This document shows positions 12,738 through 21,760 of a stretch of DNA of 64,000 nt, piece by piece. The stretch covers positions 93,288,748 to 93,352,747 of the forward strand of contig JAQMRL010000002.1 in assembly GCA_035578175.1 (NCBI GenBank), read 5' to 3'. The translations under genes were made by a program, and so were the position numbers. Each line of letters opens with the position of its first letter. Position 1 is the first letter of the stretch. The stretch is from Catonia carolina (Eukaryota; Arthropoda; Insecta; Hemiptera; Achilidae). The notes beneath the pieces are model-generated. The model was not told the origin of the DNA, did not search any database, and worked only from the letters and a program-made list of their open reading frames with translations.

Positions 12738-12743
12738 TTTATT
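12738..12743 (-). promoter_or_regulatory. AATAAA polyadenylation signal in 3' LTR
   Basis: AATAAA is read on the sense strand about 70 nt before the LTR end, a normal position for 3' end formation in R. The identical motif in the 5' LTR lies 8740 bp higher. Confidence 0.5.
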
Positions 12744-13020
12744 TAACAATATTATACTATCTTAAAGTTACCTCTTCTGATCGCTATCAGAAACTACACT
12801 ACAATTATAATCTATAAGGTTAAAACAAAATAAAACCATGGTCCTTAAGGTCCTTAAATCGTGGAACGCATAGCACAATCCCAATAAACTGTTAAAGTAA
12901 CCATAACCTAATACTAAATTACTCCGATTATGTAATTTACTTCCCTCGTCTAACCCGTATTGTTCACCAACTGAACAGTCACCAGGCACTGTGATTAGTC
13001 ATATAAAATTAAATAATAAT

Positions 13021-13320
13021 TCTCACAGGTTCAATAAAAAGAATATACTATCAGCAACAATAGTGAAAATTACACAATAAGTTCTCACCAAATTCAATAA
13101 AAGACGATAGTGTCAACACAATAATGATCTGACATAGTGAATTCTCACAAAATTAATAAAAGAAAATATTGACATCAACAATAGTGTAATTACATAATGA
13201 CTTCTCACAAAATCGATAAAAGAAAATATTAGCATCAATAATAATGAAATTGCATAATGAATTCTCACAAAATTAATAAAAGAAAATATTGACAACTATA
13301 ATAATGAAATTACATAATGA
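13021..13320. repeat. Five-unit 60-bp tandem array in 3' LTR
   Basis: Units start at 13021, 13081, 13141, 13201 and 13261. Each has a TTCTCACAAAATTAATAAAAG-like start and an ATAATGAAATTACATAATGA-like end. The last three are the most alike and the first two more diverged. The period is exactly 60 bp. The array is non-coding in the viral sense and is duplicated at 21761-22060. Confidence 0.9.
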
Positions 13321-13900
13321 ATTCTCGGTAAGACCCTAGCTAATGGGACGGTAGACTTGGTTAAAGTACTAGTACATAAGGGTACTTACAAAACCAGGCC
13401 AATATCGCCATCGTCCTCTCCCGAAACTTTCGGGGCCGTTATGTTAAGAGGGACTCAAACGGGTCCAATCGCAGTATTCCAATTCCAACGGTCCGGCTAG
13501 GCCGGGGTCACACGAACGCACACAGTTCACTCAACCACAACTTATACAGTTCTAAAACCACAGGCTACACCGCCTCACCATTCCACCGGCACGTCCCGAG
13601 AGTTCACTGGAAGCCTTAAACAGTTATTCACCAGAAATACTCGCGCACTACCACGATGACCGCTCATACCGTATAGTCATACGTTGTCGCTCGTGTGTGC
13701 CTGTCCTACAAAAAGCGCGCGACTCTCATAGTCAGCTCTCACCTCGAGTCCACTCACACGACTGGCAAGGCTCTCGCGTTCCACCCCGCTCCCGCCTTAC
13801 TATACCCGTAACAGCCAACTCAGCTGACGCGACACATTCTAGCTCGCTTGCTTACACATTTCCTGGAATGCGTTCCTCGTACATAATAATTTTTATCCTA

Positions 13901-14014
13901 CAATATTACACTATTAGATTATTACATTTTACGATTATACATCGTTACATTACATGACAATATTACACTATTAGATTATTACATTTTACGATTACACATC
14001 ATTACATTACATGA
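13901..14014. repeat. 57-bp tandem duplication in 3' LTR
   Basis: Two adjacent 57-bp units (13901-13957 and 13958-14014) begin CAATATTACACTATTAGATT and differ at two positions. They lie in the sense-5' part of the LTR, where U3 is expected. The same pair is at 22641-22754. Confidence 0.9.
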
Positions 14015-14113
14015 CATTGTTTAACAATTAAAAATACGCTATTAGAAATAAAATTATTTTAAATGAAAATACACTATTTAGTAAATAACTCGGTTCAATC
14101 CCATAATATTACA

Positions 14114-14128
14114 CTACTTTCCCCTCTC
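14114..14128 (-). promoter_or_regulatory. Polypurine tract
   Basis: On the sense strand GAGAGGGGAAAGTAG lies directly before the 3' LTR TGTAATA. This is the expected primer site for plus-strand DNA synthesis. Confidence 0.85.
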
Positions 14129-14201
14129 AGAAAGAGCTATCAGATTAAACAGGCCATGTTCCCTACTCCACTGGCACTGCACTACACACATTGCAGATAC
14201 G

Positions 14202-16115
14202 CTAGTCGCTCCTCACTGCCACACTGGCATAACCGCTTCGGGATAGGCTGCGTCGCTCCTCCCTGGATAGCCGCTGGATGGGTGGAAGTTCCGGGTTCCT
14301 CGGTGTCGCTCCGTCCCCTCGTCTAGGCTGCTCGGTTGCTCCAGGACACGGTACCATCTCAATGGAGGGTCTTCCCTCCTCCGCTTCTTGATTCGTCTCC
14401 GCATCGGTCCTCCGTCGATACCACCATATGGCCGTGATCAAGATTACGGCCACCAATATGATAAGGAAGCTCGTCAACCACCAGGCTCGTTGGTAATATT
14501 CCTGCCTACGCTGGATCGCGTTCTCCAAATCTCGGTAGGTAACCTCTGGACCATGAGGGCCTGGCTGGGATCGGCCCTCAGCTGCCAACTCTCCGATGAT
14601 TTCCCAACTCTCTTCCCTGTTGCTGAGTGGTTTCGTCTTTGGCACACCCACGGTTAAGCGGGTAATAGTAACTAATGGCGGAACTAATTCCACTGTAATT
14701 GTACCTCGGGATCTTTGCAGGATGGTGAATTGATCGGTGCGATAGGTACAACTTCCAATCGGCTTCAATTTTCCCACTCCGGTAATATTTTGTTTAGTTA
14801 CCGTGACTCTGCCTCCCACTTGGCATTCTGAGACTAGGTTGTCTGCAACAGGGATGCTAAAGTACCAGCTCTCTTCTCTTTCGCTCCAAATCCAGATGGG
14901 TAAGGGTACCTTAGCCAGGACGGCACGCTCGCAAAGATTGTGGATGTCCACCTCGGACTCAATGAATAGGGAGTGTAGGCAGGTGGTCCTTCGTCGATGA
15001 AGCAAGACGACATCCGCTGGGCAAACCCTCGGGCCACTTCCCTGACACTTCACTAGTTCTCCTGCAGGAAATTCACTGTGGAGTTCTTGGTTTTCACTAA
15101 CAATGAAATGAGTCTCCGGCACGCGGTACACATACGATACACCAGTCGTAGAGTCCAACACGGGTAACACTCGTACTTGATACAACTGAAACAAATGGCC
15201 TTGCGAGGCTAAAGGTACATCAATAACTATTCTAATATAGTGTCCCACTGAATGAGCACATACCTTGGTCATGGCATAATATCTATACATGTCCATCACC
15301 CCAGTACTAGTGAGCAAGTCTACCCCTACCGGCAATACAGGTTGCAATTTCTTGACAATGTTACTTAATTCTACAGGGGAAATTAAAGTGGCACTTATCC
15401 TACCCTCTACACTAACACGCTGAACATCTAATACTAAATTCCTTAAATCTATCACTCCCTGCAGGGAGGCAACTCTCAGCCCACCCAGGATAGTGGTTGC
15501 GTTCATAAACATCTGTAACATCACATCTGCACGCTGAACCCGATCTTCTACGGCATCCAACCTCCTCATCATTGGCTTTATCACGGCGACCACATCTTGT
15601 GCCACCCGTCGAATCTTCTCGCTGTTCTCTTCCGCCTGCCTTGACAGGGTACGGGTTACGGAGGTAAGGTCCTTTTGCAGATATACGGTCTCCGCCATGG
15701 TGCGATCGATTCCCTCGAGGTTACGATGCAGCTCGTCGAGGTCGTCCGAATCCGGATTCCCGAAAATGACCTTGATTATCTTCCCTCCGATGTTGACTAG
15801 GCCCCTCTTAGATCGCCCATTCGGCAACATGTCTCGTAGCGTCTCTCCGACAGTTTCCATTTCCGCAACTACGTCCTCTACTTCCTGGATGGATTTCTCG
15901 GTAACTCGCATCCTCGGCTCGTTCCTGCCTGCTTCAACAAGGACTGCCTTGGCTTCTTCGACGGCTGCTCGCAGCTCTCTCCTTCGCTCAGTCAGCCGGG
16001 TCACATTTATTTCCACCACCACTCGCATTGAGTCTCCTGTCATTATAATTTCTCCCCGCTCCAGGAAGAGTACTCCGTTGTCGACCTGGCGTCCGGCTCC
16101 CAGAGCCATGCACAT
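14202..16115 (-). CDS. env: Endogenous retrovirus envelope (baculovirus F-like fusion protein)
   Basis: An uninterrupted 637-codon ORF between pol and the 3' LTR. Residues 1-100 form a short hydrophilic, partly helical surface part. A furin-type RSKR lies at about residues 101-104 and is followed by GLVNIGGKIIKVIFG, the glycine-rich fusion-peptide region of insect F-like proteins. A helical, coiled-coil-like stretch follows (about 110-200), then a cysteine-containing ectodomain. A hydrophobic segment at about 545-566 is followed by an RRR stop-transfer and a roughly 70-residue cytoplasmic tail. The role, known from the family, is membrane fusion and cell entry. No signal peptide is visible at the N-terminus. 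A splice acceptor directly precedes the ATG, so a spliced leader may supply it. The ORF is intact, unlike most genomic env copies. Confidence 0.88.
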   Translation of the reverse strand: MCMALGAGRQVDNGVLFLERGEIIMTGDSMRVVVEINVTRLTERRRELRAAVEEAKAVLVEAGRNEPRMRVTEKSIQEVEDVVAEMETVGETLRDMLPNGRSKRGLVNIGGKIIKVIFGNPDSDDLDELHRNLEGIDRTMAETVYLQKDLTSVTRTLSRQAEENSEKIRRVAQDVVAVIKPMMRRLDAVEDRVQRADVMLQMFMNATTILGGLRVASLQGVIDLRNLVLDVQRVSVEGRISATLISPVELSNIVKKLQPVLPVGVDLLTSTGVMDMYRYYAMTKVCAHSVGHYIRIVIDVPLASQGHLFQLYQVRVLPVLDSTTGVSYVYRVPETHFIVSENQELHSEFPAGELVKCQGSGPRVCPADVVLLHRRRTTCLHSLFIESEVDIHNLCERAVLAKVPLPIWIWSEREESWYFSIPVADNLVSECQVGGRVTVTKQNITGVGKLKPIGSCTYRTDQFTILQRSRGTITVELVPPLVTITRLTVGVPKTKPLSNREESWEIIGELAAEGRSQPGPHGPEVTYRDLENAIQRRQEYYQRAWWLTSFLIILVAVILITAIWWYRRRTDAETNQEAEEGRPSIEMVPCPGATEQPRRGDGATPRNPELPPIQRLSREERRSLSRSGYASVAVRSD

Positions 16116-16132
16116 ACCTACACAAAGGGAAT
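16116..16132 (-). other. Candidate env splice acceptor
   Basis: The minus strand reads TTCCCTTTGTGTAG immediately followed by GTATGTGC, which contains the env ATG. The pyrimidine-rich tract plus TAG fits a 3' splice site. Env of insect retroviruses is made from a spliced subgenomic RNA, so this is plausible but untested. Confidence 0.45.
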
Positions 16133-16341
16133 TCAGTCTCAGTGGCGGTTATTACGGGGCCGCACAAAATACTTACAAAACTACATATAAAATTAATTTT
16201 CTCTAATTATATCAAGGTAGTGTAATTTAGTACCATATTTATAGCAAACGAACGAAGTATCCACCCTCTCCAAACTGGGCCTAACCTACTCAATCCAGCC
16301 AGGACTCCAGTATGAAGCGGGTTTCACCCTCGTCCTTCCAT

Positions 16342-19300
16342 CTAGTCCCTGCTACTCTGTTCTTGGCGTGGAATTCCTCCCCTGCTTCTTAACGAGTATG
16401 GTGATCTCACTGCGGGTCGCCTCGCTTGTGGGGAGGGTCGATACGAGGGATCCTCCCTTACAGGGTCTAACGGTTCCGGTAGGCTATCGGGGGCGGCGAA
16501 AAATTCATCCCAGGCCTCCCACCCTCTCTCGTCTTCACTCGACCCTGCCTTCTGGGCCATCTCTTCCTGGCCTTCAATCGTGTCCGATCCAGAGTCAGTT
16601 CCAGACTCCCTAGTTGACCCTCCACGGCTTCCCCCTGCGGCCGCATCGCTAATCTCGTTCCGATCTCCATCACTCTCGAATTCTGACGGCCTCCATGGTT
16701 CCTCTTCCGCTTCCTCGTCTCCAATTTCCCTTGACGGAACTCCCGGATCTTCTTGTTTTCGCTGGCACGCCGTCCGCCGCTGCCGCACCGCTGGCGCTCC
16801 TTCCTTCGAGACGCTGGCCGATCCCGGTTTCAGGCGATTTACATGCACGATCACGGTCCGGTCCGACCCGACGCGGAGTTGATAATTCACCTCCGACAAC
16901 TTTTTGATCACCTCGTAAGGCCCCTTCCACGGACGCAAAAACTTTCGGCTGTTCCCCGGCTTCACCGCGGGATCGTGTAGATACACGGTGTCGCCTACCT
17001 CGAACTTTCGGCTCACCTTATCCCGGTTAAATGCACGGGCTCTTTCTTCCGCCGCCCGGTGAGATTGCTGGACTGTTACTTCGTAGGCATTTCTCAGGCG
17101 TTGGCATAAGAGGTGAAGATAGTCTTCTACCTTTCCATCATAACTGCCCGAATTGATCATCAGATCCCCGGGCAGGACCATCTCTCGCCCGTGGAGCAAA
17201 AAGTATGGGGAATACCCCGTCGACGAGTGCGGCACGCTTCGGTAGGCCATCACTGCGTACGGAACCCATCGATCCCAGTCTCGTCCATCGTGTCGTGCGA
17301 AGTGGGCAACACTATCTATTAGGGTACGATGCACTCTTTCAAGGCACCCGTTACCCTCCGGATGATAGGGTGACGTCTGCAGCTTTTTTATCCCTAACAG
17401 ACGGCAGACTTCCTTCATCAAATCGGATGTAAAATTTCTCCCCTGATCGGTGAGAAGTCGTTTTGGTACTCCGTGCCGCGTTATGATATGTTGTACGAAG
17501 GCGCAAGCAACGCTCTCCGCACTTTGATCTTCCAGAGGAACTGCTTCGAAATATCTGGTGAAGTGATCCACGAAAGTGAGTAGGTATCGTTTCCCATTTT
17601 TACTTCTGGGTAGAGGACCCACGATGTCCATCGCTACTAGTTCGAAAGGTCTGGAAGGTTCCGGTGCCCTGGCCAGGGGCGCCTTCAGTCGGGTCGGTGT
17701 CTTCCGCTCTGCACAACGCTGGCACTTGCGCACCCATTTAGTCACGTCGGACGTTATCCCTGGCCAATAGCACTTCGTTTTGACTCGCAGAATAGTCCTC
17801 TCTATTCCCGGGTGTCCTGCCCACGGCGTGTTATGGCAGTTCTCCAATATTTGTTCCCTCATTGTATGAGGCACCGCCAACCTCCATTCCTTTTTGTCAC
17901 ACGCCCCGTCGGTCCAATAGATGATGCCGTCAATGGTTACCCCTTTCTGGTTTCGAATCAACTCCTGGCACCATGCATCTTCTTTTTGCTCCTTCCTCAC
18001 TTCTTCAGCATCCATGTCACTCACTACTCCCGCTATCATAGTCGGCCGGCTCAAAGCATCGGCGTTTGTATGTTTTATTCCCGGCTTGTGCACGACAGTG
18101 TACTCGAATTCCGCCAGTGTCAGCGCCCACCTAGTCAATCGAGAGGAAGGATCTCGTAGGCTTAACATCCACCGTAGTGCTGCGTGGTCGGTCACGAGAG
18201 TGAAACGCCGGCCCAGTAGATAACATCGAAATTGCCGTGAGGCCCAAACTACGGCAAGCAGCTCCCGTTCAGTGGTCGAGTAATTCCTTTCCGCTTGATT
18301 CAGCTGTCTGCTTGCGAACGCGACGGGTCTTTCACCTTCGTCTGTTTCCTGTGATAGGACCGCCCCAAGGGCTACGGACGAAGCATCGGTAGCCAGTATA
18401 AAAGGCTTGTTGAAATCTGGAAACATTAGCACGCGGTCGGAGCACAACGTGTCCTTCAACAACTGAAAGGAGCGTTGCTGCTCGGTTCCCCAACTATATT
18501 TTTCCTCCTTCTTGGTTAATTTGGTAAGGGGCCCAGCAATATCCGCAAAATTGGGCACAAAACGCCTGTAATACCCTGCTAGACCGAGGAAACCCCTTAC
18601 TTCCCTTGGGTTCGTTGGCACAGGAAATTCCCTCACGGCTCGTAGCTTCTCCGGTTCTGGCCTCACACCCGTCGATGTAACCACATGACCCAGATACTGG
18701 ACTGTGTCCTTTGCAAACTGACACTTCTCCAAATTAACCCGTAGGTTAGCCCGTCGAAAAATCTCTAAAACATGCATAAGCCTCTCCATGTGTTCCTTGA
18801 AGGTCTTGCTGAAGATAATGACGTCGTCCAGGTACACCAGACACTCTATTCCCTTAATCTTGGACAGTAGTCTATCCATAGCCCGCTGAAACGTTGCTGG
18901 AGCACCGGTTAACCCAAACGCCATTCTTCGGTATTGATAGTGGCCGCCTACCGTCGTGAAAGCCGTTTTCTCACGGTCTTCCTCCGCCACTGGGATCTGA
19001 TGGTACCCACTGTGTAGGTCAAGCGTGGAAAAATATCGGCATCGTCCCAGATGTTCCAACGTCTCCTGGATTAAGGGCAATGGATACGCGTCCGCCTTGG
19101 TCACCTCGTTGAGAGCCCGGAAGTCGGTACAAAACCGGTACTTGGTGCTCCCATCGGTTGTCTTCTTTCGGACGAGCACCACTGGAGCAGACCACGGGCT
19201 AAGGGAAGGCTCTATTACACCCCGGTTAATCATTTCGGCAAGGTGTTCCTCCACCACAGGGCGTAGATGGTATGGTACTCGGTAGGGCCTCTTGGCAATG

Positions 19301-20319
19301 GGTTTATCGTCCACAGTGGGTATTCGATGAACCACTTCTAGATTACACCCTTCTCGATCAGGCTCGTCGAATGTCGTCACGTATTTTAATAAGACAGCCT
19401 CCAGTTCCCTCGCCTCCGGGTCCTCCAAGTGGGCTGTTTTCTCCTTGATGCTTGCCCTCCAATTCTTGGTTTCCCCAGTGAGGTCCTTGCTAGAGTCTAC
19501 CGTGGCCACCAGTTTCTCCCGTCCCAGGGGCTCCGCTCTTCCTAGTTCCTGCTTCCGAGGAAGCTGAATCTTCGCCGACGTCAAGTTAATTAGCTTCACT
19601 GTAACCTGCTTCCCCTGCACTCGGTTCACCGTCCTCGCCACTCGTAGGCCGGGCTGGGGTTGCGCAACCGGTTCCACTAGCATGTCCTCGTCCACAGCGG
19701 TTTCAATAGCCGCCGACAGTACCATCTCCGAGTAAGGGGGAATAGTAACCTTGTTGATACATTTAATTATCTGTGCAAATCCGCCTCCTTCCTTACGGGC
19801 GTTAACTCGTTGGCTCTCCTGGGTGTCTGTGTCCGTTGTTGTCACGGCGGCAACATTTACTTCGGCACTCGAGGGGGACGTCCTACAGCTTAACCTTCGA
19901 CTTCGGGTATCGATTACGGCGCCTAACTTCTCTAACAAATCAAGGCCTAGAAGCCCATCTCTCGTAGTGTCCATGGTAGCGACGACGAACGGGTGTCGTA
20001 CCTGTACTCCCCCTATCTCGCAGTCCACCACTTGACAACCGGCAATGCCCAGCAGCGCTCCAGTTACACCCTTAGCCATCACCTTAGCTGGCTGCAGCGG
20101 AACTCCAGGGACAGGCTCCCTTAAGAGCGACATTTCTGATCCTGTATTCACCAACAACACCCTAGTCTGGCCTCCGATCTCAGTGGTCACTAAAATTCCT
20201 TCCTGGTCGGTCCGCACATTCGGCACCCAGCAGGTCCCTTGCGTTACTGGCTTGTCGTCGGGACGCCCTACAAGCCGTTCTCGTTTGGGGACGCCGCCCC
20301 GTCGCCGTTTCCTACCACC
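16342..20319 (-). CDS. pol: Endogenous retrovirus Pol: protease, RT, RNase H, integrase
   Basis: The open frame starts after TAA at 20320-20322 and overlaps gag by 52 bp in the -1 frame, so it is made as Gag-Pol. Numbers here count from the GTG at 20226. Protease: the LLVNTGSEMS motif at 24-33, with Asn27 where the family has the catalytic Asp, and a GLLGLDLL flap-end motif near 91-98. RT: YRFCTDFRALNE near 362, FGLTGAPATFQRAMD near 435 and the YLDD active site near 463-466. RNase H: ATDASSVALGAVLSQ. Integrase: an HHCC zinc site (H-x6-H ... CQRC), a D,D,E core with VAMDIVGPLP, LLTDQGRNF and YHPEGNG, and a GPY/F-type WKGPYEV. The C-terminal tail is long, acidic and Ser-rich. No stop or frameshift interrupts it. 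This is a Ty3/Gypsy domain order. Confidence 0.93.
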   Translation of the reverse strand, partial: GGRKRRRGGVPKRERLVGRPDDKPVTQGTCWVPNVRTDQEGILVTTEIGGQTRVLLVNTGSEMSLLREPVPGVPLQPAKVMAKGVTGALLGIAGCQVVDCEIGGVQVRHPFVVATMDTTRDGLLGLDLLEKLGAVIDTRSRRLSCRTSPSSAEVNVAAVTTTDTDTQESQRVNARKEGGGFAQIIKCINKVTIPPYSEMVLSAAIETAVDEDMLVEPVAQPQPGLRVARTVNRVQGKQVTVKLINLTSAKIQLPRKQELGRAEPLGREKLVATVDSSKDLTGETKNWRASIKEKTAHLEDPEARELEAVLLKYVTTFDEPDREGCNLEVVHRIPTVDDKPIAKRPYRVPYHLRPVVEEHLAEMINRGVIEPSLSPWSAPVVLVRKKTTDGSTKYRFCTDFRALNEVTKADAYPLPLIQETLEHLGRCRYFSTLDLHSGYHQIPVAEEDREKTAFTTVGGHYQYRRMAFGLTGAPATFQRAMDRLLSKIKGIECLVYLDDVIIFSKTFKEHMERLMHVLEIFRRANLRVNLEKCQFAKDTVQYLGHVVTSTGVRPEPEKLRAVREFPVPTNPREVRGFLGLAGYYRRFVPNFADIAGPLTKLTKKEEKYSWGTEQQRSFQLLKDTLCSDRVLMFPDFNKPFILATDASSVALGAVLSQETDEGERPVAFASRQLNQAERNYSTTERELLAVVWASRQFRCYLLGRRFTLVTDHAALRWMLSLRDPSSRLTRWALTLAEFEYTVVHKPGIKHTNADALSRPTMIAGVVSDMDAEEVRKEQKEDAWCQELIRNQKGVTIDGIIYWTDGACDKKEWRLAVPHTMREQILENCHNTPWAGHPGIERTILRVKTKCYWPGITSDVTKWVRKCQRCAERKTPTRLKAPLARAPEPSRPFELVAMDIVGPLPRSKNGKRYLLTFVDHFTRYFEAVPLEDQSAESVACAFVQHIITRHGVPKRLLTDQGRNFTSDLMKEVCRLLGIKKLQTSPYHPEGNGCLERVHRTLIDSVAHFARHDGRDWDRWVPYAVMAYRSVPHSSTGYSPYFLLHGREMVLPGDLMINSGSYDGKVEDYLHLLCQRLRNAYEVTVQQSHRAAEERARAFNRDKVSRKFEVGDTVYLHDPAVKPGNSRKFLRPWKGPYEVIKKLSEVNYQLRVGSDRTVIVHVNRLKPGSASVSKEGAPAVRQRRTACQRKQEDPGVPSREIGDEEAEEEPWRPSEFESDGDRNEISDAAAGGSRGGSTRESGTDSGSDTIEGQEEMAQKAGSSEDERGWEAWDEFFAAPDSLPEPLDPVREDPSYRPSPQARRPAVRSPYSLRSRGGIPRQEQSSRD
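20146..20148 (-). other. Protease catalytic Asp codon replaced by AAT (Asn)
   Basis: The codon in the D-T-G active-site triad reads AAT, giving N-T-G. GAT to AAT is one G-to-A change. Retroviral proteases are aspartic enzymes that use this Asp, so activity is expected to be lost. Confidence 0.8.
20249..20289 (-). promoter_or_regulatory. gag-pol -1 ribosomal frameshift module
   Basis: On the sense strand the heptamer C CCA AAC (20289-20283), in the gag frame, matches X XXY YYZ. After a 6-nt spacer comes GGCTTGT (20276-20270), which pairs perfectly with ACAAGCC (20255-20249). The 14-nt loop contains the smaller GGGCGTCCC. The gag stop TAG is 20270-20268, at the stem-loop junction. The pol frame is open from 20319, so the site is inside the 52-bp gag/pol overlap and shifts in the right direction. 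Confidence 0.82.
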
Positions 20320-21380
20320 TTAGCTGTGTTTGACACTCCCGGATCCCTCCGCTCGGTGTACCGCCTTGGGCATCGAGCGGCAAAGTGGCCAGCCACGCCG
20401 CAGACAAAGCAATTTCCGCGTCGGTTATTACTTCTAGGCTCATCTTGGGGCCGGAATCTCCCTCTACCTTCTCTACTTGCAGTGCGCGTCGCTGGCGGTC
20501 TTTGTCGGTTGGCGCAGTCTCGCGCGAAATGCCCCCTGCCTCCACAGGTAAAGCACACTCCCGGCGTTGGCGATGTTACTCTCTTGGTTGACGAAGCAGT
20601 GACCGCATTAAGGCTACTACATGGCGGTTCACCGAATATTCCGAATATCTCCCCGGCCCGTCGGTGTGCCGGTCGTACCTGGCTCACTCGTTCAGCCACG
20701 CCTATAGCTTCCTCCAAGTCCTTGGGCGGATAGATCTGCAAGGCGTCCGCAGCGGGGCCCACCAATCCTCTAACGAAAGCAGCCAACAACGTGCGATCCA
20801 GTTGCGCACGCGCCCACCGCGCCGCCGCCGCATCCGATGGCAAAGGCATAGCCTCCACGGCTAGTTTCCGGCAACGATCGGCGAAAGCCCTCGGGTCTTC
20901 TCCATGTTCCTGCTTCGCGGTATTCAAAGCTAGCAAGAAGCGTTCCGGGTCACGATTCCCCAAGAAGCGGTCTCGTAGTACCTTAGTATACTGTTCAAAC
21001 TTAGACCTCCGGTCGTTCAACTCGGGGTGAGCGTCTAAACAGGACGCCGCGGCTCCAGAAACCTTGAGTCTGCAAATGGTTTTTCGGTCTTCGTCATCCC
21101 AATTCCCGGTCCTGGCCACTAACTCCAGATTCCCCAGGAATTCCTCTACAGTCGGACCACTTACGTCACCAGTCCATACCTTTATTAGAGACTGCAAGCC
21201 TAAGTCTCTTTTAGAGCGGCCGGGGCTAGCGTTCCGATTCTGCACCTGTGTTCTCAGCGTCTGCACCTCTCCGGCTAGCTGTTCCCGCTCCCCTACCACC
21301 CTGTCCTTGTATGCTACGAGCTCTTGGTTGGCGAGTGTGAGCTCCTCTATCTGCCGCTGAAGTTCTGGTACGGTAGCCAT
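20268..21380 (-). CDS. gag: Endogenous retrovirus Gag with two CCHC zinc knuckles
   Basis: A 370-residue ORF starting 12-31 nt after the PBS, with ATG in an AAAATGGCT context. Residues 1-50 are leucine/glutamate-rich and likely coiled coil. Residues of about 65-235 form a capsid-like helical region with a retrotransposon-gag look (WDDEDRKTICRLKVSGAA; RFLLALNTAKQEHGEDPRAF). Two CX2CX4HX4C knuckles follow at about 276-289 (CFTCGGRGHFARDC) and 324-337 (CFVCGVAGHFAARC), separated by an Arg-rich linker. The protein packages RNA and forms the particle. It ends at TAG in the frameshift stem. The two knuckles are noteworthy because Gag of gypsy-type errantiviruses lacks them. No disruption is seen. 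Confidence 0.92.
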   Translation of the reverse strand: MATVPELQRQIEELTLANQELVAYKDRVVGEREQLAGEVQTLRTQVQNRNASPGRSKRDLGLQSLIKVWTGDVSGPTVEEFLGNLELVARTGNWDDEDRKTICRLKVSGAAASCLDAHPELNDRRSKFEQYTKVLRDRFLGNRDPERFLLALNTAKQEHGEDPRAFADRCRKLAVEAMPLPSDAAAARWARAQLDRTLLAAFVRGLVGPAADALQIYPPKDLEEAIGVAERVSQVRPAHRRAGEIFGIFGEPPCSSLNAVTASSTKRVTSPTPGVCFTCGGRGHFARDCANRQRPPATRTASREGRGRFRPQDEPRSNNRRGNCFVCGVAGHFAARCPRRYTERRDPGVSNTAKVVGNGDGAASPNENGL

Positions 21381-21392
21381 TTTTGCAGGCTA

Positions 21393-21409
21393 CCCCACGC
21401 CTGACACCA
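21393..21409 (-). promoter_or_regulatory. Primer binding site, tRNA-Leu type
   Basis: One base after the 5' LTR the sense strand reads TGGTGTCAGGCGTGGGG. Its complement ends CCTGACACCA, which is the 3' acceptor end of leucine tRNAs beginning GTCAGG. The assignment to Leu rests on the first ten bases. Confidence 0.75.
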
Positions 21410-21760
21410 ATGTAACCGAACGGGGTGGCGGCAGGTTGACTCACAGCAATGAAAAACTCTTGATTATCTTGAATATGTTTATTTAACAATATTATACTAT
21501 CTTAAAGTTACCTCTTCTGATCGCTATCAGAAACTACACTACAATTATAATCTATAAGGTTAAAACAAAATAAAACCATGGTCCTTAAGGTCCTTAAATC
21601 GTGGAACGCATAGCACAATCCCAATAAACTGTTAAAGTAACCATAACCTAATACTAAATTACTCCGATTATGTAATTTACTTCCCTCGTCTAACCCGTAT
21701 TGTTCACCAACTGAACAGTCACCAGGCACTGTGATTAGTCATATAAAATTAAATAATAAT

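Larger units (their letters stand above)
12671..14113 (-). repeat. 3' LTR of the endogenous retrovirus
   Basis: The repeat is 1443 bp. On the sense (minus) strand it begins TGTAATATT and ends GGTTACA (TG...CA). It contains a five-unit 60-bp tandem array, a 57-bp tandem duplication and an AATAAA near its sense 3' end. It matches 21411-22853 except at two bases. Confidence 0.95.

Noticed and set aside
13249..13260. Su(Hw)-type insulator sites in the LTR array
   Set aside because: Only one unit has the TGCATA core; the others read TACATA. An insulator role stays untested speculation.
12768..13295. ORFs in the LTR (73 and 60 codons, repeated at 21508-22035)
   Set aside because: They exist twice only because the LTR does. 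The second is a translation of the 60-bp tandem repeat.
13021..13320. CRISPR-like array
   Set aside because: Whole 60-bp units repeat without unique spacers, the array lies in a eukaryotic LTR, and it is duplicated in both LTRs.
14388..16206. Plus-strand ORFs opposite env (e.g. 15697-16206)
   Set aside because: They are shadows of the G/C-rich env reading frame and carry no domain.
16368..21360. Many ORFs of 60-169 codons on both strands over gag-pol
   Set aside because: Complementary or out-of-frame shadows of gag and pol with low-complexity Ser/Pro/Arg composition.
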